DNA from: an uncultured Clostridium sp. | Lineage (GTDB): Bacteria; Bacillota; Clostridia; Lachnospirales; Lachnospiraceae | Assembly (NCBI GenBank): GCA_947178475.1 | Contig: CAMWYM010000008.1 | Location: forward strand, 1-50,894 | Length of the DNA: 50,894 nucleotides | Direction of reading: 5' to 3' | Shown here: positions 10,592 to 19,437 of the stretch, piece after piece | Position numbering within the stretch: position 1 is the first letter of the stretch | How the letters are laid out: the number at the start of each line of letters is the position of its first letter | Program-made: the position numbers and the translations under genes | Notes under the pieces: generated by a model | Database searches by the model: none | What the model saw: the letters and a program-made list of their open reading frames with translations, nothing else | What the model was told of the DNA's origin: nothing

Positions 10592-11405
10592 GATTGATAT
10601 TTTGATTGAAAAGTCGCTACAATTCGATTTTGAACCTGATAAGGAAGTCAATGAAAGGATACTTGGAGGTGCAAATCACAGGAGAAAGAACGGAGTACTA
10701 TTCAGTTTCCCAAGAGTGGCTGTAGCAGCCATTGCAATCATCTGTATGGGCTCTGTAGGGGTATATGCTGCAACCAATATTATCAAGAAGGTGTTTATTA
10801 CGGATCATTCTATTTCAGTAGGAAATTCGGAATACGTGGATGATGCAGCAATCGCTTTGCAGGAGAAGGATGTCAAAACTGAGAATGTTGGGCATGAAGA
10901 AGGCGGTGAAAATGTAAAATGGATTTCTAAGGATGTGCAGGTTGTAAATGGTTATGCAACAAATACGTATTATGTATATAAGGATTATAAGACTGCATTA
11001 CAGGATGCCGAGCTTGATAATTGGTTTGGTACGTCTTATGAAAACACAGAAAATGTAATCTATGTTGTTACAGAAACAGAGGATACCGTAGATCGCTGTC
11101 TTAATGCAGACTTCTCATACGGCGAGGGAAGCTTTCATGTATGCGAAGAGATTATGACAGGAAATATAGCAGAAGATGTGGCGTGTAGTATCAAGCTTGA
11201 GAATACGAATAACAAGAGAGATTACACATCTGCATCCGGTCAGGTCTTTACCTTGGTAGATCAGATTACAGCTGATGGAGCGGAACAAAAAACAATGACT
11301 TTTGTTATGGTGGCATATGATGATTACTTTGGATATATAGCCTTTGAGAATCTGAAGGATGAGGAAATTCATAAAGTACTTGATACAGTGGAGATTCAGC
11401 ATTAG
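10578..11405 (+). CDS. Membrane-anchored protein, likely anti-sigma factor
   Basis: 275 residues. A short N-terminal cytoplasmic part (about 1-45) is followed by one transmembrane segment (about 48-66, VAVAAIAIICMGSVGVYAA) and an extracytoplasmic domain of about 200 residues. This topology, and the 14-bp overlap with the upstream sigma-factor gene, fit an anti-sigma factor that holds the ECF factor at the membrane. No classical zinc anti-sigma motif (HxxxCxxC) is present in the N-terminus, so the assignment rests on context and topology. The extracytoplasmic part has no recognised enzymatic motif and may sense an envelope signal. Confidence 0.65.
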   Translation: MMEDRIDILIEKSLQFDFEPDKEVNERILGGANHRRKNGVLFSFPRVAVAAIAIICMGSVGVYAATNIIKKVFITDHSISVGNSEYVDDAAIALQEKDVKTENVGHEEGGENVKWISKDVQVVNGYATNTYYVYKDYKTALQDAELDNWFGTSYENTENVIYVVTETEDTVDRCLNADFSYGEGSFHVCEEIMTGNIAEDVACSIKLENTNNKRDYTSASGQVFTLVDQITADGAEQKTMTFVMVAYDDYFGYIAFENLKDEEIHKVLDTVEIQH

Positions 11406-11440
11406 GCAAATTTGGTTACAGGTGAAAAAGGGGAGAGAGC

Positions 11441-12781
11441 ATGAACAAGAAAAAAGTACTGCTTGGATTATTCGTTATTTGTGTATTTATTTGTTTGCTG
11501 GGTATACTTTCGATAAAAAATTATATTGATAAAGTTCCTAAACTTACAGTGAAAGAGCTTGGAAGTGTAGAAGTGGGACAAACTCTTGAACTGTTGGATA
11601 TGGTTAATGTTGAATGTAAAGGAGATTATCAGCTTGCCTTGGCAATAGATTCAGAAATTGCTGATGCCAAGGTGAGCGAAGATAAGCAGTCGCTTTTTGT
11701 TGGAAGCAGTCCCGGAACAATCAGAGTAACAATTACTGGATATGGCGGGGGTGCAGAGCTTATTTCCGAAGAGACTGTCATTCGTGTAGGGAGAAAGACA
11801 GATTTGCTTTCAGAAGCCGGGTCCATTATTAATACGACAAGTTTTTCGTTATCAATTTATGATACATATAAGCTTCAGGATGATGAAAGCTCGGAGAATG
11901 AAAAGTACTTTGAACGGGAGAATCCTGCGACTGTCCTCTTTGTTTATGATTCAGTGGCAGGAAATGCAAGTTTGAAGGCGAATGTAGAGTTTTACAAATC
12001 GATGCTGGCAGAGTCCTATGAAATTTCAGATAGCGGAATAAAAGCTTTGGAATCTCCGATAACCAATCATGACAAGTGCTATTATCTGACATGGGAATAT
12101 GCAAAAGATAACCATAATTGTACTGCTGTTAGTTATATCATCTATGAAGAAGATACAATACTTATTTTGACAGAAACCAGCTATAACGTTGATGAGAAGT
12201 CTATGAAGGAAGAATTGCTTGAAATGGCACAGACTGTAAATTATACAGGTGATTATCATTTGCCGAAAGAGAGTGAATACCCATTTTCCATAGAAAATGA
12301 ATTTATCCGTGTAACGGTGAATGAAGGATACAATAGTCCACAGGCTGCTGAGGTAAGAACGGAGAGTCAGAATTCCTTTATTACTGATTCAGAGATGATA
12401 GTGGTTCGGTATGCAGCAGCAGACGATTATGATAAGGGTATGCTTTCGAAATTTATGGTAGAGTATTTAAACGATCAGGACACAGCGATTGGTGAACAGG
12501 CTGAGCATGCATATCAGAAATTGCAGATCGGTGATGTGTTTAAGGATTTATCGTATGAAGAAGTAAAGCTTGGAGAGGTCTGGATTGATCTGTCTGATGA
12601 ATCCCTTTCCGGTTTGACGGCATATAAGATTCATGAGTATAGTAAAGAGGCAGATTATAATACGGATAAATATTATGTTGAAATCCATAATCACAAATTC
12701 TGTATAGGTATCTCGTATCCTTTTGGTGATGAAGATACGATGGCTGAGCTGTACCAATTGTTTTATGATGTTGATTTCTGA
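11441..12781 (+). CDS. Exported or membrane-anchored protein of unknown function
   Basis: 446 residues with an N-terminal hydrophobic segment (about 4-24) after three lysines. There is no Cys at a cleavage site, so it is probably a signal anchor. Residues 35-115 look like a bacterial Ig-like domain (VGQTLEL, then the strand GTIRVTITGYGGG). The rest is acidic and resembles no family I recognise. A GGGGAG Shine-Dalgarno precedes the ATG. It lies 35 bp after the presumed anti-sigma gene in the same direction, with no terminator between, so it is probably the third gene of the sigma operon. Its product would then be an output or sensor of the same envelope pathway (inference). Confidence 0.7.
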   Translation: MNKKKVLLGLFVICVFICLLGILSIKNYIDKVPKLTVKELGSVEVGQTLELLDMVNVECKGDYQLALAIDSEIADAKVSEDKQSLFVGSSPGTIRVTITGYGGGAELISEETVIRVGRKTDLLSEAGSIINTTSFSLSIYDTYKLQDDESSENEKYFERENPATVLFVYDSVAGNASLKANVEFYKSMLAESYEISDSGIKALESPITNHDKCYYLTWEYAKDNHNCTAVSYIIYEEDTILILTETSYNVDEKSMKEELLEMAQTVNYTGDYHLPKESEYPFSIENEFIRVTVNEGYNSPQAAEVRTESQNSFITDSEMIVVRYAAADDYDKGMLSKFMVEYLNDQDTAIGEQAEHAYQKLQIGDVFKDLSYEEVKLGEVWIDLSDESLSGLTAYKIHEYSKEADYNTDKYYVEIHNHKFCIGISYPFGDEDTMAELYQLFYDVDF

Positions 12782-12915
12782 TATGGTGTTATGAAGGCAA
12801 ATTTTGTTTTGCTGGGTTGCAAATAGTTCAACCTTTGAAAACACTGGATTTCCGGCATATCTATCTCTTTTTTGTATCTTTTGCATATGGTATAAAGAAA
12901 CCTAAATTGTGTATG

Positions 12916-12959
12916 TATGCCGGAGGAAAACTCAATAGAGAGATACTCCGGCATATTTT
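12916..12959. terminator. Terminator between convergent genes
   Basis: A 10-bp perfect stem (TATGCCGGAG / CTCCGGCATA) with a 20-nt loop and a short T stretch, between genes that converge. It could serve both strands. Confidence 0.75.
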
Positions 12960-12989
12960 GCCATGCTTTGATAATTATGTTTATGTTTT

Positions 12990-14747
12990 TTATTTACTTA
13001 ATACAGTTCCATCTTCAAGTGTAATCGTATAACCATTGAAGTTTACTGTACCATTGTTGGTGAGACTTGTTATCGTGCAGTCACCAGTCAATGTCCATAC
13101 GCCATCACTTTCAATCGTGACAACGGCGTTATTTTCCACAGATGTGCCGCCTTGTGCATTTTGTGTGATGTTAATCGTTCCGTTAAAGCTGCTGTTTCCA
13201 GAAAGCGTCATATTAAGGGTGGAAATATCGTCAACAATAATATCGCCTTCTAAAATCTGTCCATCAGCGTTAAACTCAACCTGTGCGCCATTTTTTCCGG
13301 CAGTACCCCAGCCGCGGCGGGCACTGTTTCCGACTACCCGCAGCAGGTATCCAGTGTTGTCATGGTTCACAATCTCTACATCAGAGAGGTTGATAATGCA
13401 ATGTGTATTCGTCGTATAAATCATATCTCCGTTTTGAGAAACCAGTTTTCCGCCTGTCATAGAGAATTCAGATGTTCCGATATCGGCATCTCCGGACATT
13501 GACTGATAAATCATAACGTTATGTACGTTTTCGTCGGAACTGCTGCCTTGTGTATCGCTCATATTTCCAGTCACTGTGCAGTTTTCAAGAGCAATGGAAT
13601 TCTGTCCTTCAATAACAAGAGCCTCGGAATTATGCGCTGTCAAATCAGCATTTTTTACGGTGATTGCTGCGGTGGAATATATAGCGGGAGAATTGTAACC
13701 GTTGGTCGTATAGCTGCCGCTGTCCACATTCACTGTCCCTCCACCTCTGTCAGAACGAATCGCAGCTGCCGAACTGCCAGAGGTTTCAATTGTGAGATTT
13801 TTGGCGTTGGTCGTACCACCGCCTGTAGTTTGAATACCTCCGGAGTTATCCGCCATTGTAGTAATTTTAGAATTGGAAATATCCACCGTTGTACCGTTTC
13901 CGTAGCTGAATACACCGTTTCCGTTTTGCGCTGACGAAGTAATTTCAGCATCCTCAATTGTCACAGCAGCACCGTTTGTAGCAAGCAGGGCTGCATTCAT
14001 TCCATAGAAATCACCGTCTTCTGTGTTGGAGGAGCTTCCCGCCGATTTATCTACGGTAATTCCGCTGAGTGTTATCTTTGCTCCGTCTACACGTAAAGCG
14101 TTTTCATCATCTCCATTTGAAGTATACGATTGGTCCGAATATTTGCCTTCGGAATCAAGCGTATTTGCAGAAGTACCCTGCGTAACCTCATCGGACCCTC
14201 CGAAACCGCCCGGCTGTCCATTTTGCATACCACCGCCGGCAAGTTTTACGGTTACTGTTTTCGCCGTGTTATTCTCTCCGACTTCAACGGATAAAATGGA
14301 ACCAACAGTAATATTTTCGATGGTTCCGTTGTCTGTCATTTCCATGCCGGATTCTACCCGAATGATTGCTTCGTTAAAATCAAGTGTCACCGTTTCTTCG
14401 CCTGAGGTAAAGCCGCCCATAGCCATATTACCGTCTGGCATTTTGGGTGGTGTCTGCTGGTCGCCCTGTGGCTTTTTGTCCGGCGCTTCGTTGTTTTGCC
14501 CTGTTTCTCCGCCGGGAAGCTCGGGTGGAGCCTCGCCATTTTGCGGTCTGTTGCCGTCTGGCATTTCAGGCGAAGCTTCGCCGTTTTCTATTTCACCGAG
14601 CTGCAGCGTGATTTTGGTACCGTTAATATCGGTTACCTGACCGATGAGCGTTTGGCTGTTGTAATCATCAGTCTTTGAGCAGGCACACAGTCCGGCCAGC
14701 ATTGAGCAGGAAAGAAACATTGCAATGACTTTTTTATATCGTTTCAT
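12990..14747 (-). CDS. Lipoprotein with parallel beta-helix domain
   Basis: 585 residues. The start at 14747 is chosen because AGGAGG lies just upstream; the longer open frame (to 14900) has no ribosome site and runs through the promoter. The signal peptide ends in LAGLCACS, a lipobox with Cys at the processing site. Residues about 25-110 contain an OB-like strand (LIGQVTDINGTKITLQLG) and a linker rich in Pro, Glu and Gly with PxMPDG/PPELPGG repeats. The remaining 400 residues are short strands ending in Asn/Gly/Ser turns, typical of a right-handed parallel beta-helix such as carbohydrate-binding surface proteins of clostridia. No catalytic acids can be assigned. The promoter carries an unusual array of four direct repeats. 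Confidence 0.8.
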   Translation of the reverse strand: MKRYKKVIAMFLSCSMLAGLCACSKTDDYNSQTLIGQVTDINGTKITLQLGEIENGEASPEMPDGNRPQNGEAPPELPGGETGQNNEAPDKKPQGDQQTPPKMPDGNMAMGGFTSGEETVTLDFNEAIIRVESGMEMTDNGTIENITVGSILSVEVGENNTAKTVTVKLAGGGMQNGQPGGFGGSDEVTQGTSANTLDSEGKYSDQSYTSNGDDENALRVDGAKITLSGITVDKSAGSSSNTEDGDFYGMNAALLATNGAAVTIEDAEITSSAQNGNGVFSYGNGTTVDISNSKITTMADNSGGIQTTGGGTTNAKNLTIETSGSSAAAIRSDRGGGTVNVDSGSYTTNGYNSPAIYSTAAITVKNADLTAHNSEALVIEGQNSIALENCTVTGNMSDTQGSSSDENVHNVMIYQSMSGDADIGTSEFSMTGGKLVSQNGDMIYTTNTHCIINLSDVEIVNHDNTGYLLRVVGNSARRGWGTAGKNGAQVEFNADGQILEGDIIVDDISTLNMTLSGNSSFNGTINITQNAQGGTSVENNAVVTIESDGVWTLTGDCTITSLTNNGTVNFNGYTITLEDGTVLSK

Positions 14748-14775
14748 AAAAAACCTCCTGTATTTTGATACTGTC

Positions 14776-14830
14776 ATTATACAGGAGAAAGCTTGAAGAA
14801 AGCTTGAAGAAAGCTTGAAAAAAGCTTGAA
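14776..14830 (-). promoter_or_regulatory. Promoter with four 11-bp direct repeats
   Basis: On the minus strand a perfect TATAAT (14776-14781) lies 29 bp from the lipoprotein start codon. Upstream, TTCAAGCTTTC-like units recur with AAGCTT at 14789, 14800, 14811 and 14822, an exact 11-bp period. The -35 position falls inside the array and has no consensus (AGCTTT). Tandem repeats at one helical turn in place of a -35 box are the usual layout for activation by an OmpR/PhoB-type response regulator; no such regulator is encoded in the window. Confidence 0.7.
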
Positions 14831-14848
14831 AAATAATTGAAAACAGAT

Positions 14849-14864
14849 AAAGGAAATTTCCTTT
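14849..14864. repeat. Perfect 16-bp palindrome
   Basis: AAAGGAAATTTCCTTT lies just upstream of the direct-repeat array. It could be an operator or a chance AT-rich palindrome. Confidence 0.4.
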
Positions 14865-14914
14865 TTTTGGAGTAGTGGACGAATGAATTTTTGATGGCAC
14901 TGTGTAGATGTTTA

Positions 14915-14923
14915 TGATATAAT
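14915..14923 (+). promoter_or_regulatory. Extended -10 promoter for the secreted LRR/Fn3 protein
   Basis: TGATATAAT is a perfect extended -10. The surrounding 14-mer TTATGATATAATGT recurs upstream of the metallopeptidase at 48207-48220. No good -35 is present at 17 bp. The transcript would carry the whole terminal-inverted-repeat element in its 5' leader. Confidence 0.55.
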
Positions 14924-14995
14924 GTCACCAACCGAAGCAAAGCAGAGGTTGATGACCTGCGCGAGCATCAGCGAGCTTCATTGAGATATTAGGTG

Positions 14996-15216
14996 ATTGC
15001 GAAACTCTGTATTTTCAAAACCTAGTTGTGCAATATAGACAATATCATAAGCAAGGTTTTTTCGAGTTTAGCACCGTTGCGAGCGACAAGCAGCGCAATG
15101 CCTGGATACTTAGCGAGGCTTTGCCGAGCTTAGTAGGAAGGTATGCCTTGTGCTCGTGCCTGCGTTGATTTGTCTATATTGTACAACGGATGTTGGCGAA
15201 AACAGAGTTTCGCAAT
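14996..15216 (+). mobile_element. Non-coding element with terminal inverted repeats, copy 1 (MITE-like)
   Basis: The left end (ATTGCGAAACTCTGT) and right end (ACAGAGTTTCGCAAT) are exact complements. The inner ends GTTGTGCAATATAGACAA and TTGTCTATATTGTACAAC match too, giving imperfect inverted repeats of about 50 bp around a GC-richer core. Copy 2 near 29.9 kb shares both ends and the core TAGCACCG[TC]TGCGAGCGAC in inverted orientation. There is no convincing open reading frame. No clear target-site duplication is seen, although ATTAGG/CCTAAT extends the repeats outward. The element ends 33 bp before the next start codon. Confidence 0.8.
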
Positions 15217-15248
15217 AGCCTAATTAAAATATAAAAGGGAGGAAAAGG

Positions 15249-17618
15249 ATGATGAAAAACGTCAAAAGGTTAGTAATATCATTTGTTATAGGTTGTTTTC
15301 TTTTGTTGCCAGCATTTCCAACAGGTATAGTGGAAGCTGCGAGTATTGTACCAACGGCTTCGGACAATCTCAGTGTCAAATTAAGAAGTTCATCGGAGCT
15401 GGTAGCCTTGGACACCGGTTATATGAGAGTATTTTATGATGGGGAAAAAATCGGTATAGAGTATTATGACAATGACTTCAATATACAAAGTAAAAAATCC
15501 CTTAATATGGAATTGAGCTATTGGGGAGGTTTTTATGCTGGTTCAGATGCATACTATTTAGTTGAAGGACAGGCGAACGAGGATGAAAGTGATACGGCTG
15601 AGGTTGTTCGGGTGCTCAAGTATGATACCAACTGGAATAAAATAGGGACAGCAGTCATTACAGGTAATCCGAAGCTTTTCGGTGGTGAGGTACGTTATCC
15701 CTTTGATTATGGCTGTGTGGAGATGACGGAGTACAATGGTACTCTTTATATCGTTACGGGTCATGAGGGATATGTTGATCCTGAATATAATCAGGGACAT
15801 CAGGGCTTTTTAATGATCGCAGTGGACGAAGCATCTATGAAGGGGAACATAGTAGCCTGTGATTTGTGGCATTCTTTTGCTCAGTATATAGCCTGTAAAG
15901 ATTCGGATTTGTATGTATTAGAGCAAAGTGAAGGGTCAAGGTATACAAAGCTTTCAAAATATGATGCAGAGAATCTAAAAGAGACATCGCTGCCTGTTCT
16001 TGAGTATGGAGGTTCTCGTACCTCGGCAAGGGCTATTGCCTGTTATGCAAGTGTAGACGGTATAGCTATATCATCCGATAATGTACTTTGCCTTGGTACA
16101 TCTATAGATCAGTCACAATATGAAAGTGTTTCATCGGATACGGCGCATAATATCTATCTTACGGTGACTCCAATGGCAAATTTTTCTGAAAATGCCACAA
16201 CGGTAAAATGGCTCACGGATTATAGTGGAGGCGGAAAAAGTTTTTTGGGAACCAAAATTATCAAGATAAATGATAACCGATTCATGGTCTCATGGGAAGA
16301 ATCAGGAACAAGCCAGGATGCTGCTACAGATGATGTTTTGTCAACAAGTATTCTCCACTATGTATTTTTGGATGGATCCGGAAATGTAATCGGCAAAGAA
16401 TTTACAGTGGCAGCGCCGATATCTGACTGCCAGCCGGTTGTAAAAGGCTCAAAAATCGTATACTATGCATCAAATGCCAATATGGTAAATTTCTATTCCA
16501 TAGATGCTCAGACCGGGGAGTTTAGCAAAAAGGTATATCGTGTTGCAGGAGAGAATGCTACATGGAATTTCGATAACAGTATACTTACTATATCCGGAAC
16601 GGGTGCAATGACCATTGATACAAAAGCACACTACAGATATCCAGTGTCATCCACTGCCGGGAGCTTTTCTTATTCTTCAGGTGATAATGCATGGAAGTCA
16701 ATCAGGGAAAATGTGAAGAAGATTGTGATTGATGAAGGAATAACGGATATACCGGAACTTGCATTTGCATATTTTGATAATCTCGAGGAGGTAGAAATAA
16801 AACCAGGCTTAAAAAGTATCGGAAAGGAAGCATTTTACAGCTGTAATTCCTTATCCAAAATCACAATACCAGCCAGTGTGACAAGCATAGGAGAGGATTT
16901 TTTGTGGACAGGATATTATTGGACATCTGACGAGAGCCATGTGGTAAGGGCAAAGATTTATGCACCACAGAATTCCTATGCGGCTGAATATGCCAAGCAA
17001 AATGGAATTAGTGTTAGTACTGATTCAGATACCGGCAAAGACACCGATACTGGCAAAGACACTGATATAGATAAAGACAAAGGTGAAGATACAGGTGATA
17101 CGATAAACATTTTAAAAGCAAAGATAAGTGGAATAAAGAAAAGCTATGTTTATAATGGCAAAAAACAAACCCCAAAAGTGACGGTACAGTTTGACGGCAT
17201 AACATTGAAAAAAGACACAGATTACACGGTATCTTATTCAAATAATATAAATACAGGCAAGGCAACAATAGAAATAAAAGGTATCAATAATTATAGTGGA
17301 ACTATTAAAAAGACCTTTGAAATTGTTCCGAAAAAAGCGGTGATATTGAAACTGAAATCACCTAAGTCAAAGACAATCAAGGTAAGCTGGAAAAAGGATT
17401 CTCAGGCGGATGGATACCAGATTCAGTATGCTGAAAATTCAAAGTTTACAACTGGCAAAAAAAGTGTGACCATTACCAAGAGATTAACGGGTTCAAAAGC
17501 GATTTCCCATCTTAGGAAAGGCAGGAAATACTATGTCCGTATTCGTGCATATAAGAAAATAGATGGTAAAAAATGTTATGGTTCATGGAGCAAAACAAAA
17601 AAGGTGAAGAGTAAATAA
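15249..17618 (+). CDS. Secreted protein with BspA-type LRR and fibronectin type III domains
   Basis: 789 residues. It has an N-terminal signal peptide (about 1-31, hydrophobic core VISFVIGCFLLLPAF, cleavage near VEAAS). Residues 60-430 resemble a propeller-like extracellular domain with repeated aromatic strands; no catalytic motif was found. A short BspA-type leucine-rich stretch follows (about 495-560, with SIGKEAFYSCNSLSKITIP). Then come an Asp/Thr/Lys linker, an MBG-like strand domain (about 620-690, with YNGKKQTPKVTV) and a C-terminal Fn3 domain (about 695-785, with YYVRIRAYK). GGGAGG precedes the ATG. The C-terminal Fn3 is closely similar to that of the protein at 44025. It is probably a surface adhesin or glycan-binding protein. 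Confidence 0.8.
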   Translation: MMKNVKRLVISFVIGCFLLLPAFPTGIVEAASIVPTASDNLSVKLRSSSELVALDTGYMRVFYDGEKIGIEYYDNDFNIQSKKSLNMELSYWGGFYAGSDAYYLVEGQANEDESDTAEVVRVLKYDTNWNKIGTAVITGNPKLFGGEVRYPFDYGCVEMTEYNGTLYIVTGHEGYVDPEYNQGHQGFLMIAVDEASMKGNIVACDLWHSFAQYIACKDSDLYVLEQSEGSRYTKLSKYDAENLKETSLPVLEYGGSRTSARAIACYASVDGIAISSDNVLCLGTSIDQSQYESVSSDTAHNIYLTVTPMANFSENATTVKWLTDYSGGGKSFLGTKIIKINDNRFMVSWEESGTSQDAATDDVLSTSILHYVFLDGSGNVIGKEFTVAAPISDCQPVVKGSKIVYYASNANMVNFYSIDAQTGEFSKKVYRVAGENATWNFDNSILTISGTGAMTIDTKAHYRYPVSSTAGSFSYSSGDNAWKSIRENVKKIVIDEGITDIPELAFAYFDNLEEVEIKPGLKSIGKEAFYSCNSLSKITIPASVTSIGEDFLWTGYYWTSDESHVVRAKIYAPQNSYAAEYAKQNGISVSTDSDTGKDTDTGKDTDIDKDKGEDTGDTINILKAKISGIKKSYVYNGKKQTPKVTVQFDGITLKKDTDYTVSYSNNINTGKATIEIKGINNYSGTIKKTFEIVPKKAVILKLKSPKSKTIKVSWKKDSQADGYQIQYAENSKFTTGKKSVTITKRLTGSKAISHLRKGRKYYVRIRAYKKIDGKKCYGSWSKTKKVKSK

Positions 17619-17673
17619 GTATGAAATGGCTGGGTATAGGAGAAAACTATAGCCAGCCATTTGCATTTCATAC
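17619..17673 (+). terminator. Hairpin after the LRR/Fn3 gene with two alternative pairings
   Basis: GTATGAAATG can pair with CATTTCATAC (10 bp), or AAATGGCTGG with CCAGCCATTT (10 bp). The two forms compete for the same AAATG. No T-tract follows, so an intrinsic terminator is uncertain. Confidence 0.45.
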
Positions 17674-17699
17674 TGGACAACTAGGAAATGTAATGGTAA

Positions 17700-17726
17700 T
17701 ATAATCCTTGTAAACAGATAGGAATT
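17700..17726 (+). promoter_or_regulatory. -10 box and candidate sulfur-regulator site upstream of metY
   Basis: TATAAT at 17700-17705 is followed by CCTTGTAAACAG and ATAGGAATT (17718-17726). The ATAGGAATT part resembles one half of the CymR-type operator known from Firmicute cysteine regulation. A related ATTGGAAT occurs at the metN promoter. No CymR gene is in the window. Confidence 0.4.
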
Positions 17727-17770
17727 AAATGAAATGGAGTTGATGAATGTGCGAGTAAGAAAATTAAAAA

Positions 17771-17876
17771 ACCGCATAGTGATATATAATTCGATGTGCG
17801 GTCGGTGAGAAGAGAAGACCGGAACGATATGATTTGATAAGAAAATGATAAAAGATTAAAAAAGCGGAAAATCCGC
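17771..17876 (+). other. Untranslated leader of metY with three small hairpins
   Basis: Three stems are visible: ACCGCA/TGCGGT (17771-17802), CGGT/ACCG (17803-17821) and GCGGA/TCCGC (17864-17876). The last ends 4 nt before the Shine-Dalgarno AGAGG and could affect translation. No S-box (SAM-I) core or T-box motif was found. Confidence 0.35.
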
Positions 17877-17892
17877 GGAAAGAGGTAGAATT

Positions 17893-19200
17893 ATGGCAAA
17901 GAAAACAAGAGCAGAGAGAGCATTAAAATTTGAAACATTGCAGTTACATGTAGGACAGGAACAGCCGGATCCGGTTACAGATGCGAGGGCAGTTCCGATT
18001 TACCAGACATCATCTTATGTATTTAAAAATAGTGAGCATGCAGCAGCCAGATTTAATTTGAGTGATGCAGGTAACATTTACGGACGGCTGACAAATCCTA
18101 CAGAAGATGTATTTGAGCAAAGGATTGCAGCATTAGAGGGTGGTGTTGCAGCTTTAGCTGTTGCTTCCGGTGCGGCAGCGATTACTTATACATTTGAGAA
18201 TCTGGCACAAAACGGTGACCATATTGTATCGGCTAAGAATATTTATGGTGGTACATATAACCTGCTGGCACATACACTGCCTGCGTATGGGATAACGACA
18301 ACCTTTGTGGACCCATTTAATTATGAAGAGGTTGAGAATGCGGTAAAAGACAATACAAAAGCAATCTTTATTGAAACCTTGGGCAATCCGAATTCTGATG
18401 TTGTTGATATTGAGAAAATTGCAAGCATTGCCCATGCACATAAGATTCCACTAGTCATTGACAATACCTTTGCGACACCTTATCTGGTGCGTCCGATTGA
18501 GTATGGTGCGGATATTGTTGTACATTCTGCAACCAAATTTATTGGCGGACACGGAACGACAATCGGTGGTGTGATCGTTGATAGTGGTAAATTTGACTGG
18601 GAGGCAAGCGGCAAGTTTCCGTCTCTTACAGAGCCAAATCCAAGCTATCATGGTGTCAGCTTTACAAAAGCAGTTGGGGCAGCAGCATTTGTGACGAAAA
18701 TTCGTGCAATTCTGCTCCGGGATACTGGTGCAACGCTTTCACCGTTCCATGCTTTTTTCTTCCTGCAGGGACTGGAAACATTATCATTGCGTGTAGAAAG
18801 ACATGTGGAAAATGCATTAAAGGTAGTGGAATATCTGAATAACCATCCACAGGTAGAAGCCGTACACCATCCATCCGTAACAGAAGATGAGGAACAGAAG
18901 GCTCTTTATAAGAAATATTTCCCTAATGGCGGGGGTTCTATCTTCACCTTTGAGATTAAGGGCGATGCCAAGAAGGCAAAGGATTTCATCGATAATCTTG
19001 AATTATTTTCACTGCTTGCAAATGTAGCAGATGTAAAATCCTTAGTGATTCATCCGGCATCTACGACACATTCCCAGTTAAATGATGAGGAACTGGCAGA
19101 TCAGGGAATAAAGCCAAATACGGTCCGGTTATCTATCGGTACAGAGAATATTGCAGATATTATAGAGGATCTGGACGAGGCATTTAAAGCAGTAGAATAG
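17893..19200 (+). CDS. metY: O-acetylhomoserine sulfhydrylase (homocysteine synthase)
   Basis: 435 residues, full length for the Cys/Met metabolism PLP-enzyme family. The enzyme makes homocysteine from O-acetylhomoserine and sulfide in the cytosol. Family marks are the N-terminal ETLQLHVGQ and PIYQTSSYVF segments, YGRLTNPT (phosphate binding), the ASGAAAITY loop, DNTFATPYL, and the PLP lysine K215 in HSATKFIGGHGT. The SxHG segment after it and the C-terminal HPASTTHSQL are typical of MetY rather than cystathionine gamma-synthase. AGAGG precedes the ATG by 7 nt. A strong terminator follows. The methionine transporter 2 kb downstream supports a role in methionine supply. Confidence 0.95.
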   Translation: MAKKTRAERALKFETLQLHVGQEQPDPVTDARAVPIYQTSSYVFKNSEHAAARFNLSDAGNIYGRLTNPTEDVFEQRIAALEGGVAALAVASGAAAITYTFENLAQNGDHIVSAKNIYGGTYNLLAHTLPAYGITTTFVDPFNYEEVENAVKDNTKAIFIETLGNPNSDVVDIEKIASIAHAHKIPLVIDNTFATPYLVRPIEYGADIVVHSATKFIGGHGTTIGGVIVDSGKFDWEASGKFPSLTEPNPSYHGVSFTKAVGAAAFVTKIRAILLRDTGATLSPFHAFFFLQGLETLSLRVERHVENALKVVEYLNNHPQVEAVHHPSVTEDEEQKALYKKYFPNGGGSIFTFEIKGDAKKAKDFIDNLELFSLLANVADVKSLVIHPASTTHSQLNDEELADQGIKPNTVRLSIGTENIADIIEDLDEAFKAVE

Positions 19201-19225
19201 ATGACTGCGCGTTTATAAAGAGGGG

Positions 19226-19284
19226 AAATGCACAAATTTACAGCGGTACTTTGCAGACCGGGTAAATTTGTGCATTTTCTTTTT
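19226..19284 (+). terminator. Rho-independent terminator of metY
   Basis: A perfect 16-bp stem (AAATGCACAAATTTAC / GTAAATTTGTGCATTT) with a 20-nt loop, then TCTTTTT. Confidence 0.9.
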
Positions 19285-19359
19285 GTATTGAACGTGTTTG
19301 TAAATGAAAATGAATTGCAACCGGACTCAATTTATTGTATGATTATTTCTGTGAAATTG

Positions 19360-19409
19360 TTGATTTTGTACAACGAACGTTTTGAAAAACAGAGTTTTGC
19401 AATCGTCTA
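19360..19409 (+). mobile_element. Solo end of the terminal-inverted-repeat element
   Basis: The 50 bp align with the right end of copy 1. They share TTGATTT, TGTACAACG, GAAAAACAGAGTTT and GCAAT, with the segment GTCTATAT missing. No core or left end is present. The GCAAT end lies about 35 bp before the LUD-protein start codon. Confidence 0.65.
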
Positions 19410-19437
19410 TTGATTAAAAAGAATGGAGGAGAAAGAT

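Noticed and set aside
13036-14640. Plus-strand open frames opposite the beta-helix lipoprotein
   Set aside because: They are antisense shadows of a repeat-rich gene with a convincing signal peptide and ribosome site on the other strand.
14787-14830. Iterons of a replication origin
   Set aside because: Four short repeats sit exactly over a promoter; no replication gene or DnaA boxes nearby.
19228-19413. Small plus-strand open frame after metY
   Set aside because: It begins inside the terminator stem and ends in the solo repeat end; no ribosome site.
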